From the NCBI GenBank assembly GCA_944322725.1, contig CALUPU010000005.1, positions 62,001 to 126,000 on the forward strand: 64,000 nucleotides of DNA, in the 5' to 3' direction. Position 1 is the stretch's first letter; every line of letters begins with the position of its first letter. Below the pieces are notes generated by a model. The model had not been told where the DNA came from. It saw only the letters and a list, made by a program, of their open reading frames with translations, and ran no database searches. Source of the DNA: Candidatus Gastranaerophilales bacterium. Its GTDB lineage: Bacteria; Cyanobacteriota; Vampirovibrionia; Gastranaerophilales; Gastranaerophilaceae. Shown piece after piece: positions 15,406 through 24,163 of this stretch. A program made the position numbers and the translations under genes.

Positions 15406-16881
15406 TTAACCGTATGTTCTTATTGCATTTTCAAAAATATGATAAACATTTTCAGTGTATTTGTGAGCTTCGGGGGCAGTATCAAAAATCCCGTCCCAAT
15501 GCCGTTCACATTCTGTCCAAGCATTGTGTGCATCCATTTCTTTGGCGTGCAACATTTGCTCATGGGTGTTAGTGTAAGGTGAAAGCGGGAAAATATCAGT
15601 AAGCTGCATAAAGCACGGCAGTTTGTCCTCTTTATAATCAAAACCGAAAAGACAAGAATTCAGCCTGTTTAGTCTTTTTTCTGCTTCATATCTTGCGGAA
15701 CCTTCATCGTTGTCATTTGATACTTCAGGTCCTGCCGCATAATCACGTGACCATTTTTGATTCTGTGCCTCCCATCTGACACTTTCAAAATCATCTGCTC
15801 GCCCCCAGTCTGTACCTGCAGTATATCCCGCATATTTAAAATCTTGTCTGCTGTCGCATTTTTCGCCTATAAAGGAAATATCGTTTCTTCCTGTTTGCTG
15901 CCTGATACGGTAAGTTATATAAGCCATCTGTTCTTTGTCCGGAACTTCTCCGTGTCCGCAGTAATGATTCATATCAAAAATGTGTTTGCCGCTGTCAAAA
16001 TATATGGAATCAAAGCCGAGTTCAATACCCCATACACATGCATCTATAAATGCCTTTTCATGTTCATCCCAGCTGAAATTTCGCCCCTGTACTCTTAATT
16101 GTCCTGCTGATAAAGGCATTCTGAAGCCCGTCTTAAAACCTAAAAGATGCGCCATATCATTAAAAGCTTTGACCTGTTCATCAGCGCCCATTTTTCCAAA
16201 TAATCCGTCGCTTGTAAGGGTTTGGCTTATTCCGGAATGAAGATTTGCACAATATAATGACCCTGCATCTTTGTATCCGTCTCCGTGTAAGGAAGGATAC
16301 AATTGTGAAAGAACTATACAGTTTGCGAATGAATTTGACGATACAGGCAGTCCCAGCATCATTTTCATTGTACCAAACAGACCTTCTGTTACTCTGTTTC
16401 CGTCATATTTTGCTACGGTTCTCGGATTAATTTCTATATAATTGGCATGCCTTCCCCATTTATCACCGAAGTTCGGTGAAGGTATGTACGGAGGTATTCC
16501 CGGATACTGCTTATCCGGCTTTATAAGAGTACACAATGATTGGATGGTTCTTTCAGGAGTGAGTTTCAGTAATTCATTAGGATAAGCGTTTATCCATTTT
16601 TTACCGTTCACCTGATACAGATGGTTTTTTGTCCAATTATCTTCATAGACATCGTTTCTGCCTGTTGAAATCCAGAACAATTTTTTTAACGGCTGAGGGT
16701 CACCATAATAACCTTTAAAAGAAATAAGTGATTTGTTTAGGGCTGATTTTTGCATGTCAAAAAGTGCAAAATTATTTTGCGTGCTTAATTTTGCATACGG
16801 TTTTGTTTGTGTTTTCAGGCTGTAAGTATTATTTACATTACCCTTGGAAACTGTTTTATCCATAAAAATTGCCCGTATCAT
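15406..16881 (-). CDS. Putative alpha-amylase-superfamily (GH13-like) glycosidase
   Basis: The 491-residue protein is not a family I can name. Three segments stand in the order and spacing of GH13 regions II-IV. GFDSIYFDSGKH (Asp 296) resembles the nucleophile region. ISFIGEKCD (Glu 340) resembles the acid/base region. VSNDNDEGSAR (Asp 390 or 392) resembles the third carboxylate. Upstream, LGFKTGFRMPLSAGQLRV fits a barrel strand. The first 60 residues are polar and include an SFKG motif. There is no signal peptide. The assignment is inference from motif layout. Confidence 0.55.
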   Translation of the reverse strand: MIRAIFMDKTVSKGNVNNTYSLKTQTKPYAKLSTQNNFALFDMQKSALNKSLISFKGYYGDPQPLKKLFWISTGRNDVYEDNWTKNHLYQVNGKKWINAYPNELLKLTPERTIQSLCTLIKPDKQYPGIPPYIPSPNFGDKWGRHANYIEINPRTVAKYDGNRVTEGLFGTMKMMLGLPVSSNSFANCIVLSQLYPSLHGDGYKDAGSLYCANLHSGISQTLTSDGLFGKMGADEQVKAFNDMAHLLGFKTGFRMPLSAGQLRVQGRNFSWDEHEKAFIDACVWGIELGFDSIYFDSGKHIFDMNHYCGHGEVPDKEQMAYITYRIRQQTGRNDISFIGEKCDSRQDFKYAGYTAGTDWGRADDFESVRWEAQNQKWSRDYAAGPEVSNDNDEGSARYEAEKRLNRLNSCLFGFDYKEDKLPCFMQLTDIFPLSPYTNTHEQMLHAKEMDAHNAWTECERHWDGIFDTAPEAHKYTENVYHIFENAIRTYG

Positions 16882-16980
16882 AACAGCAGTAAAACACGAA
16901 CAGGATATATTTTGCTAGTAAACGTAAATATTTTCTAACATGTATGGATTTTAATTTTAAAAGGTAGTAGTATAGTCTTG

Positions 16981-16986
16981 TATAAT
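16981..16986 (+). promoter_or_regulatory. Probable -10 element for the gene at 17019
   Basis: TATAAT, preceded by TTG, lies 33 bases before the start codon. The matching -35 hexamer 17 bases upstream is poor, so support comes mainly from the consensus -10 and its position. A very similar TTG-TATAAT lies at 42737-42745 before another small secreted protein gene. Confidence 0.4.
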
Positions 16987-17018
16987 TTATTATTGTTGGA
17001 TTAAGTGAGGATGTTATT

Positions 17019-17306
17019 ATGAAAAAGATTTGTACACTTGCACTTTTGGTATCTATGGTTTTAATGAGTACACCTGCTGCTTTTGCGGGAACACACGGTA
17101 CCGATGGTCAGGTAACAGGTAAATCAATTGCCGGTGGATTGGCATCATTAATTATATGGCCCGGTATCGGACAAATCGTTAATGACCAAAAAACAGATAA
17201 AGTCGTAACACACGCACTGCTCGGTTTGACTGGTATATTCAGATTCTGGTCTTGCTATGACGGTATTGCAAACCGTAACGGCGGTGTATGGCACAACAGA
17301 ATCTAG
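17019..17306 (+). CDS. Small exported membrane protein (TM2-like)
   Basis: The 95-residue protein has a signal peptide cleaved probably after AAFA (residue 23). Two hydrophobic stretches follow, the first with ASLIIWPGIGQIVNDQK and the second with HALLGLTGIFRFWS. The pattern WPGIGQIxND resembles TM2-type small membrane proteins; that is inference. A GAGGATG site precedes the ATG. The next gene in the same direction, 73 bases on, is another exported protein. Confidence 0.65.
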   Translation: MKKICTLALLVSMVLMSTPAAFAGTHGTDGQVTGKSIAGGLASLIIWPGIGQIVNDQKTDKVVTHALLGLTGIFRFWSCYDGIANRNGGVWHNRI

Positions 17307-17379
17307 TTTTTCGAAAAAATATTTATATCTCGTATTAATTACGGATTCAAATTATAAAAAACCGATTTAAAATTAAGGT

Positions 17380-18324
17380 ATGAAGAAGATTATTTCAAGC
17401 TTAATTTTGGTCGGTTTTTTATTTATGCAGCTTCCTGCTGTATTTGCTAAGGAAACATTGCCCGAATTGCCGGCATTACCTGATTTTGATACGGTACTGC
17501 CTCCTGATGGCGCGGATGTTTTTGCCCCTTCTTCACAGCCTGCTCAGGTGGCGCCAAAACAGCCGGCAAAAACTGTGACATCATCTTCTCCCGCTGTATC
17601 TAAACCGGCACAACAGACTCCTGTACAGACAAAACAGCAGTCAGCCGTACCCAAAACTGTTGTAACTCAACCGCCTGCAGCAACACAAAAACCTGTAAAT
17701 ACAACAAATAACAGTTATTATAAAAATAATATAAAAAACTCGTATGTCGTGCCAAGAGGCAAAAAGTTTAAAGTCCGCCTCCAGCAGACCGTGTCAGACA
17801 AAACACCTGAAGGTACAAGGATAAGCTTTGTAAGCACTTATCCAGAGACAGCAACGTATGTTACAGTGCCTGCGGGAACGGTTTTTAAAGGCAGAGTTTC
17901 AAATTCTCACCCTCCTTACTGGACAGGAAACGGCGGTCTTATTGTAATAAATGTTGATCAGATGGTGTATCGCGGCAGAACTTATGAAATCAATGCCAAA
18001 GTCAGCGTTGCTAACGGAAAACGTATTTTTCTAAATAATATAAAAGGCAAGAGAATGTATTTTCAAAGCTTTCCAAAAGCAATGAAACCGGGTTCCACAT
18101 TCTTTAAGAAAATGTGGAAAGTAACCTGCAAACTTGCACAAAACGACAGCGGAGTCGAAATAATTCTGACCCCGTTTTCGTTATTGACAGGCACACTGGT
18201 TTATGCGGTGAATTTTGTGGCATCGCCTGTTCTTGCAATCTTTTATAAAGGAAAATCTATAACTATTCCCAAGGATTCACCTTTTACAATCCAGCTTAGA
18301 GAAGACGCTGTTTTGTTAAAATAA
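17380..18324 (+). CDS. Exported protein with Pro-rich linker and C-terminal beta domain
   Basis: The 314-residue protein has a signal peptide (residues 1-23, ending PAVFA). A Pro/Thr/Gln/Ser-rich disordered linker (about 25-115) and a C-terminal globular region follow. The beta-rich segment VPRGKKFKVRLQQTVSDKTP and then TVPAGTVFKGRVSN resembles proteins in which an envelope barrel domain follows a proline-rich spacer (for example TrbI/VirB10-like), but similarity is loose. A second hydrophobic segment (LLTGTLVYAVNFVASPVLAI) could insert in a membrane. The start has AAGG eight bases upstream. Confidence 0.6.
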   Translation: MKKIISSLILVGFLFMQLPAVFAKETLPELPALPDFDTVLPPDGADVFAPSSQPAQVAPKQPAKTVTSSSPAVSKPAQQTPVQTKQQSAVPKTVVTQPPAATQKPVNTTNNSYYKNNIKNSYVVPRGKKFKVRLQQTVSDKTPEGTRISFVSTYPETATYVTVPAGTVFKGRVSNSHPPYWTGNGGLIVINVDQMVYRGRTYEINAKVSVANGKRIFLNNIKGKRMYFQSFPKAMKPGSTFFKKMWKVTCKLAQNDSGVEIILTPFSLLTGTLVYAVNFVASPVLAIFYKGKSITIPKDSPFTIQLREDAVLLK

Positions 18325-18633
18325 CTAATTAATAACACAATTATTCAGGTATTCTATTGTATTAATCTTATTTTCATAAAGGTATTTTAAAAAATCCAGA
18401 TGTTCGCGGCTGATTGAAGATAAAACAATATTTATCTCAAATCCGTCCGAGCAAAACGGCTCGTAGTCATAGATTACGTAGCTGTTATATTTGCTTTTCC
18501 ATTCTTTTCTTTCAATTTTACAGTTATTTTCGGCTGCAACATCTTCAAGCCAGGGCAATATATCCTTACTTACATTATTAAATTCAATTTGATGTCGTTG
18601 ATTTATGCCGTCTGTGTATCTTTCAGTAAGCAT
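18325..18633 (-). CDS. Small hypothetical protein
   Basis: The 102-residue protein begins MLTERYTDGIN. The start is chosen at 18633 because GAGAGGAG lies seven bases upstream. A longer frame to 18819 would run through the intergenic promoter region and has a hydrophobic, atypical N terminus. The protein is acidic with no membrane segment or known motif. It is divergently placed from metX, and the 173 bases between them should hold both promoters. Confidence 0.6.
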   Translation of the reverse strand: MLTERYTDGINQRHQIEFNNVSKDILPWLEDVAAENNCKIERKEWKSKYNSYVIYDYEPFCSDGFEINIVLSSISREHLDFLKYLYENKINTIEYLNNCVIN

Positions 18634-18806
18634 TACAAGACTCCTCTCTAAGATATCCATTGTTAGTTTAAGTTTCTTTTGCAAAATAAAAAATAGACCA
18701 ATGTATAATAATCTGTTGTAAAAAAGTGCAATCTTTTTTTCTGCAGAAACCAAATTAGCAAAAATTTGTGTTATCATAATCCACATAATGTAAAGGGGCT
18801 TTTTAA

Positions 18807-19943
18807 TTGGTTTATCCAAAAGCAGATTCCGTAGGAATTACACGGACAAAATATTTTACGATACAAGACAGGATTCTTTTAGAGTCGGGCAGGGAATTTG
18901 GTCCGCTACAGGTGGCTTACGAAACCTATGGAACACTGAACGATAAAAAAGATAATGCAATTTTGCTGCTGCACGCTTTGACGGGCGATGCCCATGCTGC
19001 AGGTTATCACAGCGAGGAGGATAAAAAGCCCGGCTGGTGGGATGATATGGTTGGTCCCGGGAAAGCTTTTGACACTAACAAGTATTTTGTAATTTCGTCT
19101 AACATGCTGGGCGGATGTTCCGGAACTACCGGTCCCTGCTCAATTAATCCCGAAACAGGCAGACCTTACGGTCTGGACTTCCCTGTAATAACCATTGAGG
19201 ACGCTGTAAAAGTACAGAAAAAGCTTATTGATTTTTTAGGCGTTAAAAGACTCATTGTTGCAGGCGGGTCAATGGGCGGTATGCAGGCTCTGGAATGGTC
19301 TATAGCACATGCTGATATGGTAGAAGCGGTTATAATTATTGCCTCCACAAGCCGTTTAACAGCACAGGGTATTGCATTTAATGCAGTCGGCAGGAACGCT
19401 ATTCTTTCTGACCCTGATTTTAACAACGGGGATTATTACGATAAAGAAAAACAGCCTGAAAGAGGGCTGGCTATTGCAAGGATGGTGGGGCATATTACTT
19501 ATCTTTGTGAAGAATCCATGCACAATAAATTCGGCAGGCGTTTTCAGGACAAAGACAAACCAAACTTTGATTTTAATATAGACTTTCAGGTAGAAAGCTA
19601 TCTTGAACATCAGGGTCAGGTATTTGTAGACAGGTTTGATGCAAACAGCTATCTGTATATTACAAAAGCCGTGGACTACTTTGACCTTGCGCAAAAGCAC
19701 GGCTCTTTAAAGCAGGCTTTTGAAAAGACAAAGGCTCGTTTTCTTGTGATGTCTTTTACAACTGACTGGCTGTTCCCGACATCTCAGTCCAAAGAAATTG
19801 TGCAGGCATTAATCAAAGCCGGAAAGGATGTCTCTTTCTGCGAGATAGAATCCCCCTGCGGGCATGATGCGTTTCTTCTGGAATTTGAAACACAGACTAA
19901 AATTGTAAAAAGTTTTCTGGCAAAGGGGGCACAAGGTGAATAA
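18807..19943 (+). CDS. metX: Homoserine O-acetyltransferase
   Basis: MetX acetylates homoserine from acetyl-CoA in the first committed step of methionine synthesis. The 378-residue alpha/beta-hydrolase has HALTGDAHAAG and the nucleophile elbow AGGSMGGMQALEW with the catalytic Ser. TTDWLFP carries the Asp and CGHDAFLLE carries the His. The start is TTG at 18807 with AAAGGGG eight bases upstream. Its 3' end overlaps metW by eight bases, so the pair is translationally coupled. No metY or SAM riboswitch is seen nearby. Confidence 0.95.
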   Translation: MVYPKADSVGITRTKYFTIQDRILLESGREFGPLQVAYETYGTLNDKKDNAILLLHALTGDAHAAGYHSEEDKKPGWWDDMVGPGKAFDTNKYFVISSNMLGGCSGTTGPCSINPETGRPYGLDFPVITIEDAVKVQKKLIDFLGVKRLIVAGGSMGGMQALEWSIAHADMVEAVIIIASTSRLTAQGIAFNAVGRNAILSDPDFNNGDYYDKEKQPERGLAIARMVGHITYLCEESMHNKFGRRFQDKDKPNFDFNIDFQVESYLEHQGQVFVDRFDANSYLYITKAVDYFDLAQKHGSLKQAFEKTKARFLVMSFTTDWLFPTSQSKEIVQALIKAGKDVSFCEIESPCGHDAFLLEFETQTKIVKSFLAKGAQGE

Positions 19944-20550
19944 TCCTCAAGAATCCCTGCATTTAAACTATTCCGTAATTACGGAATATATTGAACCTTA
20001 TTCCAGAGTCCTTGATTTGGGCTGCGGAGAAGGTGATTTGCTCAAGATGCTTATTGAAAAAAAACACTGCACGGGTTCGGGTATTGAAATTGACCAGAAC
20101 AATGTTATTGCTTCAATTCAAAAAGGTCTGTCTGTTGTACAGGGCGATATTGATGAAGGCTTGAAGGAATTTCTTGAGGATGAATATGATTATGTTATTT
20201 TGAATCAGACTTTGCAATCAACGGAAAAGCCGGACTATGTAATAGAAGAGATGCTTCGTGTAGGTAAAAAAGTTGTTGTAAGCTTCCCGAATTTTGGCTA
20301 CTGGCGTGTTCGCTTTTATCTTTTTTTTAAAGGCAGGATGCCGAAATCAAAGATGCTGCCTTTTTGCTGGTATGACACGCCGAACATCCATCTTTTGACG
20401 ATAGAAGATTTTTTTGATTTTTGTAAGGAACGCAGCATTAAGGTAGAAAAACAGGTTTATATTAAACGCGGAAAAATCAGCAGGAATCCTTTTACAAGGC
20501 TATTTACGAATTTTTTATGCGAAGAAGCAATATTTCTTATACAAAAATAA
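19936..20550 (+). CDS. metW: Methionine biosynthesis protein MetW
   Basis: MetW is a methyltransferase-fold protein that forms a pair with MetX in many bacteria and supports its activity. The 204-residue product has the SAM-binding motif VLDLGCGEGDLLKML. Conserved MetW segments follow: VVSFPNFGYWRVR, WYDTPNIHLLTIEDFFDFC and NPFTRLFTNFLCEEAIFL. The start is GTG at 19936, inside metX, with AAAGGGGG upstream. Confidence 0.93.
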   Translation: MNNPQESLHLNYSVITEYIEPYSRVLDLGCGEGDLLKMLIEKKHCTGSGIEIDQNNVIASIQKGLSVVQGDIDEGLKEFLEDEYDYVILNQTLQSTEKPDYVIEEMLRVGKKVVVSFPNFGYWRVRFYLFFKGRMPKSKMLPFCWYDTPNIHLLTIEDFFDFCKERSIKVEKQVYIKRGKISRNPFTRLFTNFLCEEAIFLIQK

Positions 20551-20651
20551 TTTTATCGTTCATACAAATGGTTATAGTGCAATTTACAAAAAAATGGTAT
20601 TATTGAATTTAGGTTAAAATTGAGACCCGTACACAGTTAGAAGGAAAGAAA

Positions 20652-22640
20652 ATGACAACTATTGATGAAAAATCCGTCAATGCATTGCGCATACTGGCGG
20701 CAGATGCTATCCAAAAAGCCAATTCCGGACATCCCGGACTCCCTCTGGGTGCTGCTCCTATGGCTTATGAACTGTTTAGCAAATATCTCAATTTTAGCTG
20801 CAAAAATCCTCACTGGTTTAATAGAGACAGATTTATCCTGTCAGCAGGTCACGGTTCTGCTCTTTTATATGCAATGAACCATTTGTTCGGCTGCGGTTTG
20901 ACAATAGAAGATATAAAAGATTTCAGACAACTGGGCTCCAAAACACCCGGACACCCTGAATATGCACATACTCCGTTTGTTGAAGCAACAACTGGACCTC
21001 TGGGTGCAGGCATGGGTATGGCTGTGGGTATGGCAATGGCTCAGGCGCATATTGCATCTGTTTTTAACAAGCCTGATTATCAGATTATTGACAATTATAC
21101 ATACGTGCTCGGCGGTGACGGATGTATGATGGAGGGCATTTCGTCAGAAGCTTTTTCAATTGCGGGCTGCTTAAAACTTGACAAATTGATAGTCATTTAT
21201 GACAGCAACAAGATTACAATCGAAGGTTCAACAGATTTGACATTTACAGAAAATGTTGAAAAACGTATGCAGTCCTTCGGTTTCCAGACAATTACCGTTG
21301 AAGACGGCAATGACCTTGCTGCAATCGGTAAAGCCATTGAACAGGCAAAAGCAGAAAAGACTATGCCTTCATTTATTACGGTAAAAACAACTATAGGCTA
21401 CGGCTGTCCGGCAAAACAGGGGAAAGCAAATTCCCATGGCGAGCCTCTCGGGGTCGATAATGTGGCAGAACTTCGAAAAACACTCTGCTGGGATTATGAA
21501 GAACCCTTCTATGTTCCTGAGGAAGTATACGAACATTGCAAAAAAATTGCACTTGAAAAATCAAAAAAAGAAGAAGAATGGAACAAACTCTTTGAAGAAT
21601 ATTCTGCAAAGTATCCTGATATGAAAGAATTATGGGACAAATACCACACTGAGATTGATGAAAAAACTTTATTAAACGATGTTGATTTCTGGGCTTGTTC
21701 TGATAAAGACGAGGCAACAAGAACCTCTTCCGGAAATATTTTAAACAGAGTAAAATCATTGATGCCGAATCTTCTCGGCGGAAGTGCTGATTTAGGGCCG
21801 TCAAATAAAACATATTTAAAAGAAGAAGGTGAGTTTTCTTCTGAAAATTATGCCGCAAGAAACATTCACTACGGTGTCAGAGAGCAGGCAATGGCTGCAA
21901 TAGCTAACGGCATTGTGCTCTACGGCGGATTAAAGACTTATGTTGCGACTTTCTTTGTATTCAGTGATTATATGAAACCTATGGCAAGGCTTTCATCGCT
22001 TATGGAATTGCCCGTAACTTATGTGTTTACGCATGACAGCATAGGTGTAGGCGAAGACGGTCCAACTCACCAGCCTGTGGAACAGCTTGCAATGCTTCGT
22101 TCTACGCCAAACTTCATTACTTATCGTCCTGCCGACGCGACAGAAACCGCTGCAGGATGGTATATTGCGCTTACAAGCAAAAAAACGCCGGTTGGTCTTG
22201 TTTTGACCAGACAAAATATTTCAAAATGCCGCGAAACAAACAAAGACGGAGCATTGAAGGGTGCTTATGTTATTGCGAAAGAAACAAAAAACAAGCCTGA
22301 CGGTATTATTATTGCCAGCGGGTCAGAGGTGGAACTTGCATTGAAAGCGCGTGAAGAACTGTTAAAAGACGGTTTTGATGTGCGTGTTGTCAGTATGCCT
22401 TCTATGGAACTTTTTGACGGACAGCCGGAAGAATACAGACAGAGCGTGCTTCCGGATGATGTTAGAAAGCGTCTTGTTGTGGAAGCTTTAACTTCATTTG
22501 GCTGGGGCAAGTATATCGGACTGGATGGAAAGGCTCTTACAATGGATACTTTTGGTGCGTCTGCGCCTGCAAAGGTTTTGTTTGAAAAGTACGGTTTCAC
22601 TGTGGAAAATGTTGTTAAGCAAATGAAGTCTGTTTTGTAA
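20652..22640 (+). CDS. tkt: Transketolase
   Basis: Transketolase moves two-carbon ketol units between sugar phosphates in the pentose phosphate pathway using thiamine diphosphate. The 662-residue product has the usual length and motifs: ANSGHPGLPLGAAPMAYEL near the N terminus and the ThDP-binding GDGCMMEGISSEAFSIAG. FFVFSDYMKPMARLSSLM and THDSIGVGEDGPTHQPVEQL follow in the pyrimidine domain, then the C-terminal ASGSEVELAL. An AGAAGGAAAG site precedes the ATG. It is convergent with leuC with a 49-base gap and no clear terminator. Confidence 0.97.
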   Translation: MTTIDEKSVNALRILAADAIQKANSGHPGLPLGAAPMAYELFSKYLNFSCKNPHWFNRDRFILSAGHGSALLYAMNHLFGCGLTIEDIKDFRQLGSKTPGHPEYAHTPFVEATTGPLGAGMGMAVGMAMAQAHIASVFNKPDYQIIDNYTYVLGGDGCMMEGISSEAFSIAGCLKLDKLIVIYDSNKITIEGSTDLTFTENVEKRMQSFGFQTITVEDGNDLAAIGKAIEQAKAEKTMPSFITVKTTIGYGCPAKQGKANSHGEPLGVDNVAELRKTLCWDYEEPFYVPEEVYEHCKKIALEKSKKEEEWNKLFEEYSAKYPDMKELWDKYHTEIDEKTLLNDVDFWACSDKDEATRTSSGNILNRVKSLMPNLLGGSADLGPSNKTYLKEEGEFSSENYAARNIHYGVREQAMAAIANGIVLYGGLKTYVATFFVFSDYMKPMARLSSLMELPVTYVFTHDSIGVGEDGPTHQPVEQLAMLRSTPNFITYRPADATETAAGWYIALTSKKTPVGLVLTRQNISKCRETNKDGALKGAYVIAKETKNKPDGIIIASGSEVELALKAREELLKDGFDVRVVSMPSMELFDGQPEEYRQSVLPDDVRKRLVVEALTSFGWGKYIGLDGKALTMDTFGASAPAKVLFEKYGFTVENVVKQMKSVL

Positions 22641-22689
22641 AGACGATTATCTAATTTATAGGTTTGCATAAAGAAGGCAGTTTTTTGTT

Positions 22690-23964
22690 TTAAATCTTTT
22701 GCAACTCCTCAGGTGACGCAATTCTGCCTAATACTGCACTTGCAGCAGCAACAGCCGGAGAAGCAAGGTAAACCTCACTTTTTACATGTCCCATACGACC
22801 GACAAAATTCCTGTTTGTTGTCGAAATACATCTTTCACCTTCTGCAAGAATCCCTGCCCATCCGCCAAGACAAGGGCCGCATGTGGGGGTAGAAACAGCA
22901 CCCTGCGCTTTAATTATCGTTTCTATATATCCGAGTTTTAATGCTTTGAGATAAATATCCTGTGTTCCGGGGAAAACCAGCAGGCGTACATCAGGATGTA
23001 CCTTTCTGCCTTCAAGAATTTCTGCTGTAACCTTTAAATCCGACAACCTGCCGTTTGTGCAACTTCCTATAACTGCCTGATGTATTTTTATATCACCAAC
23101 CTGCGATATAGGCTTAGTATTTTCAGGCAGATGCGGGAAAGCAACCGTAGGCTCGATATCAGATACATCATAAACAAGAACTTTTTCGTATTGTGCATCT
23201 TCATCGCTTGTGAAAAAGACAGGTTCTCTAAGACTTCTGCCTTCAAGATAATCTTTTGTAATTTTATCCGGAATAATAATCCCTGCTTTTGCTCCTGCTT
23301 CTATCGCCATATTGCAGATTGTAAGCCGTCCGTCCATATCCATTTGTTCAATGGCACTTCCGCCTATTTCAAGAACCTTGTACAAAGCCCCGTCTACCCC
23401 GATGTCTCCTATGAGATGAAGTATCAGGTCTTTGGCACTTACCCATTTATTGAGTTGTCCGTTAAATTCTACTTTTATGGTAGGAGGCACTTTAAACCAT
23501 GTTTCACCTGATGCCATTGCACAGGCAAGGTCTGTAGAACCTACACCCGTTGAAAAAGCACCCAGTGCACCGTAAGTGCAGGTGTGAGAATCTGCTCCTA
23601 TTATTAAATCTCCTGCGGTGACAATCCCTTTTTCCGGCAAAAGGGCGTGCTCAATCCCCATTCTTCCTACTTCAAAATAGTTTTTGAGATTCTGTTCTTT
23701 GGAGAATTCTCTTACCATTTTTGCCTGCTGTGCGGATTTAATATCTTTGTTCGGGACAAAATGGTCGGGAACAAAGACCACTCTTTCTTTATCAAAAACT
23801 TTTTCTACACCGATTTTTTGAAATTCTTTTATTGCAACAGGACCCGTAATATCGTTAGCCAGAGTTATATCAAGCTTTGCACTGATAAGCTGTCCGGGCT
23901 TTACTTCCTCAAGCCCTGCGTGTGCTGCAAGAATTTTTTCTGCAATGGTCATTGGTCCTGTCAT
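22690..23964 (-). CDS. leuC: 3-isopropylmalate dehydratase large subunit
   Basis: LeuC isomerises isopropylmalate in leucine synthesis with an Fe-S cluster and needs the small subunit LeuD. The 424-residue product is of the shorter type found in archaea and many anaerobes. Motifs include [32 protein letters not shown], and [13 protein letters not shown], the latter two with the cluster cysteines. AAGGAG sits ten bases before the first ATG. leuD is not in the window, so it must lie elsewhere. Homoaconitase function is a less likely alternative. Confidence 0.92.
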   Translation of the reverse strand: MTGPMTIAEKILAAHAGLEEVKPGQLISAKLDITLANDITGPVAIKEFQKIGVEKVFDKERVVFVPDHFVPNKDIKSAQQAKMVREFSKEQNLKNYFEVGRMGIEHALLPEKGIVTAGDLIIGADSHTCTYGALGAFSTGVGSTDLACAMASGETWFKVPPTIKVEFNGQLNKWVSAKDLILHLIGDIGVDGALYKVLEIGGSAIEQMDMDGRLTICNMAIEAGAKAGIIIPDKITKDYLEGRSLREPVFFTSDEDAQYEKVLVYDVSDIEPTVAFPHLPENTKPISQVGDIKIHQAVIGSCTNGRLSDLKVTAEILEGRKVHPDVRLLVFPGTQDIYLKALKLGYIETIIKAQGAVSTPTCGPCLGGWAGILAEGERCISTTNRNFVGRMGHVKSEVYLASPAVAAASAVLGRIASPEELQKI

Positions 23965-24163
23965 AATAATTAAACTCCTTTTTTATATTTTATTACAAAA
24001 AATAAAATGTTAAAATAAATTTACAAATGCTCGAAACGCAATAATAATCTGTAATTAAATGTTATTGTCAGGGCTTTTTTTGCATTAACATCTAAAGTCT
24101 TATTCAAATTGGACCGATACAAAACGTGTATTAATTTTATTCAGGAATGAAAGGTGTGTGCGT

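Noticed and set aside
18634-18806. SAM riboswitch upstream of metX
   Set aside because: The 173-base spacer has no conserved riboswitch stems that I can find.
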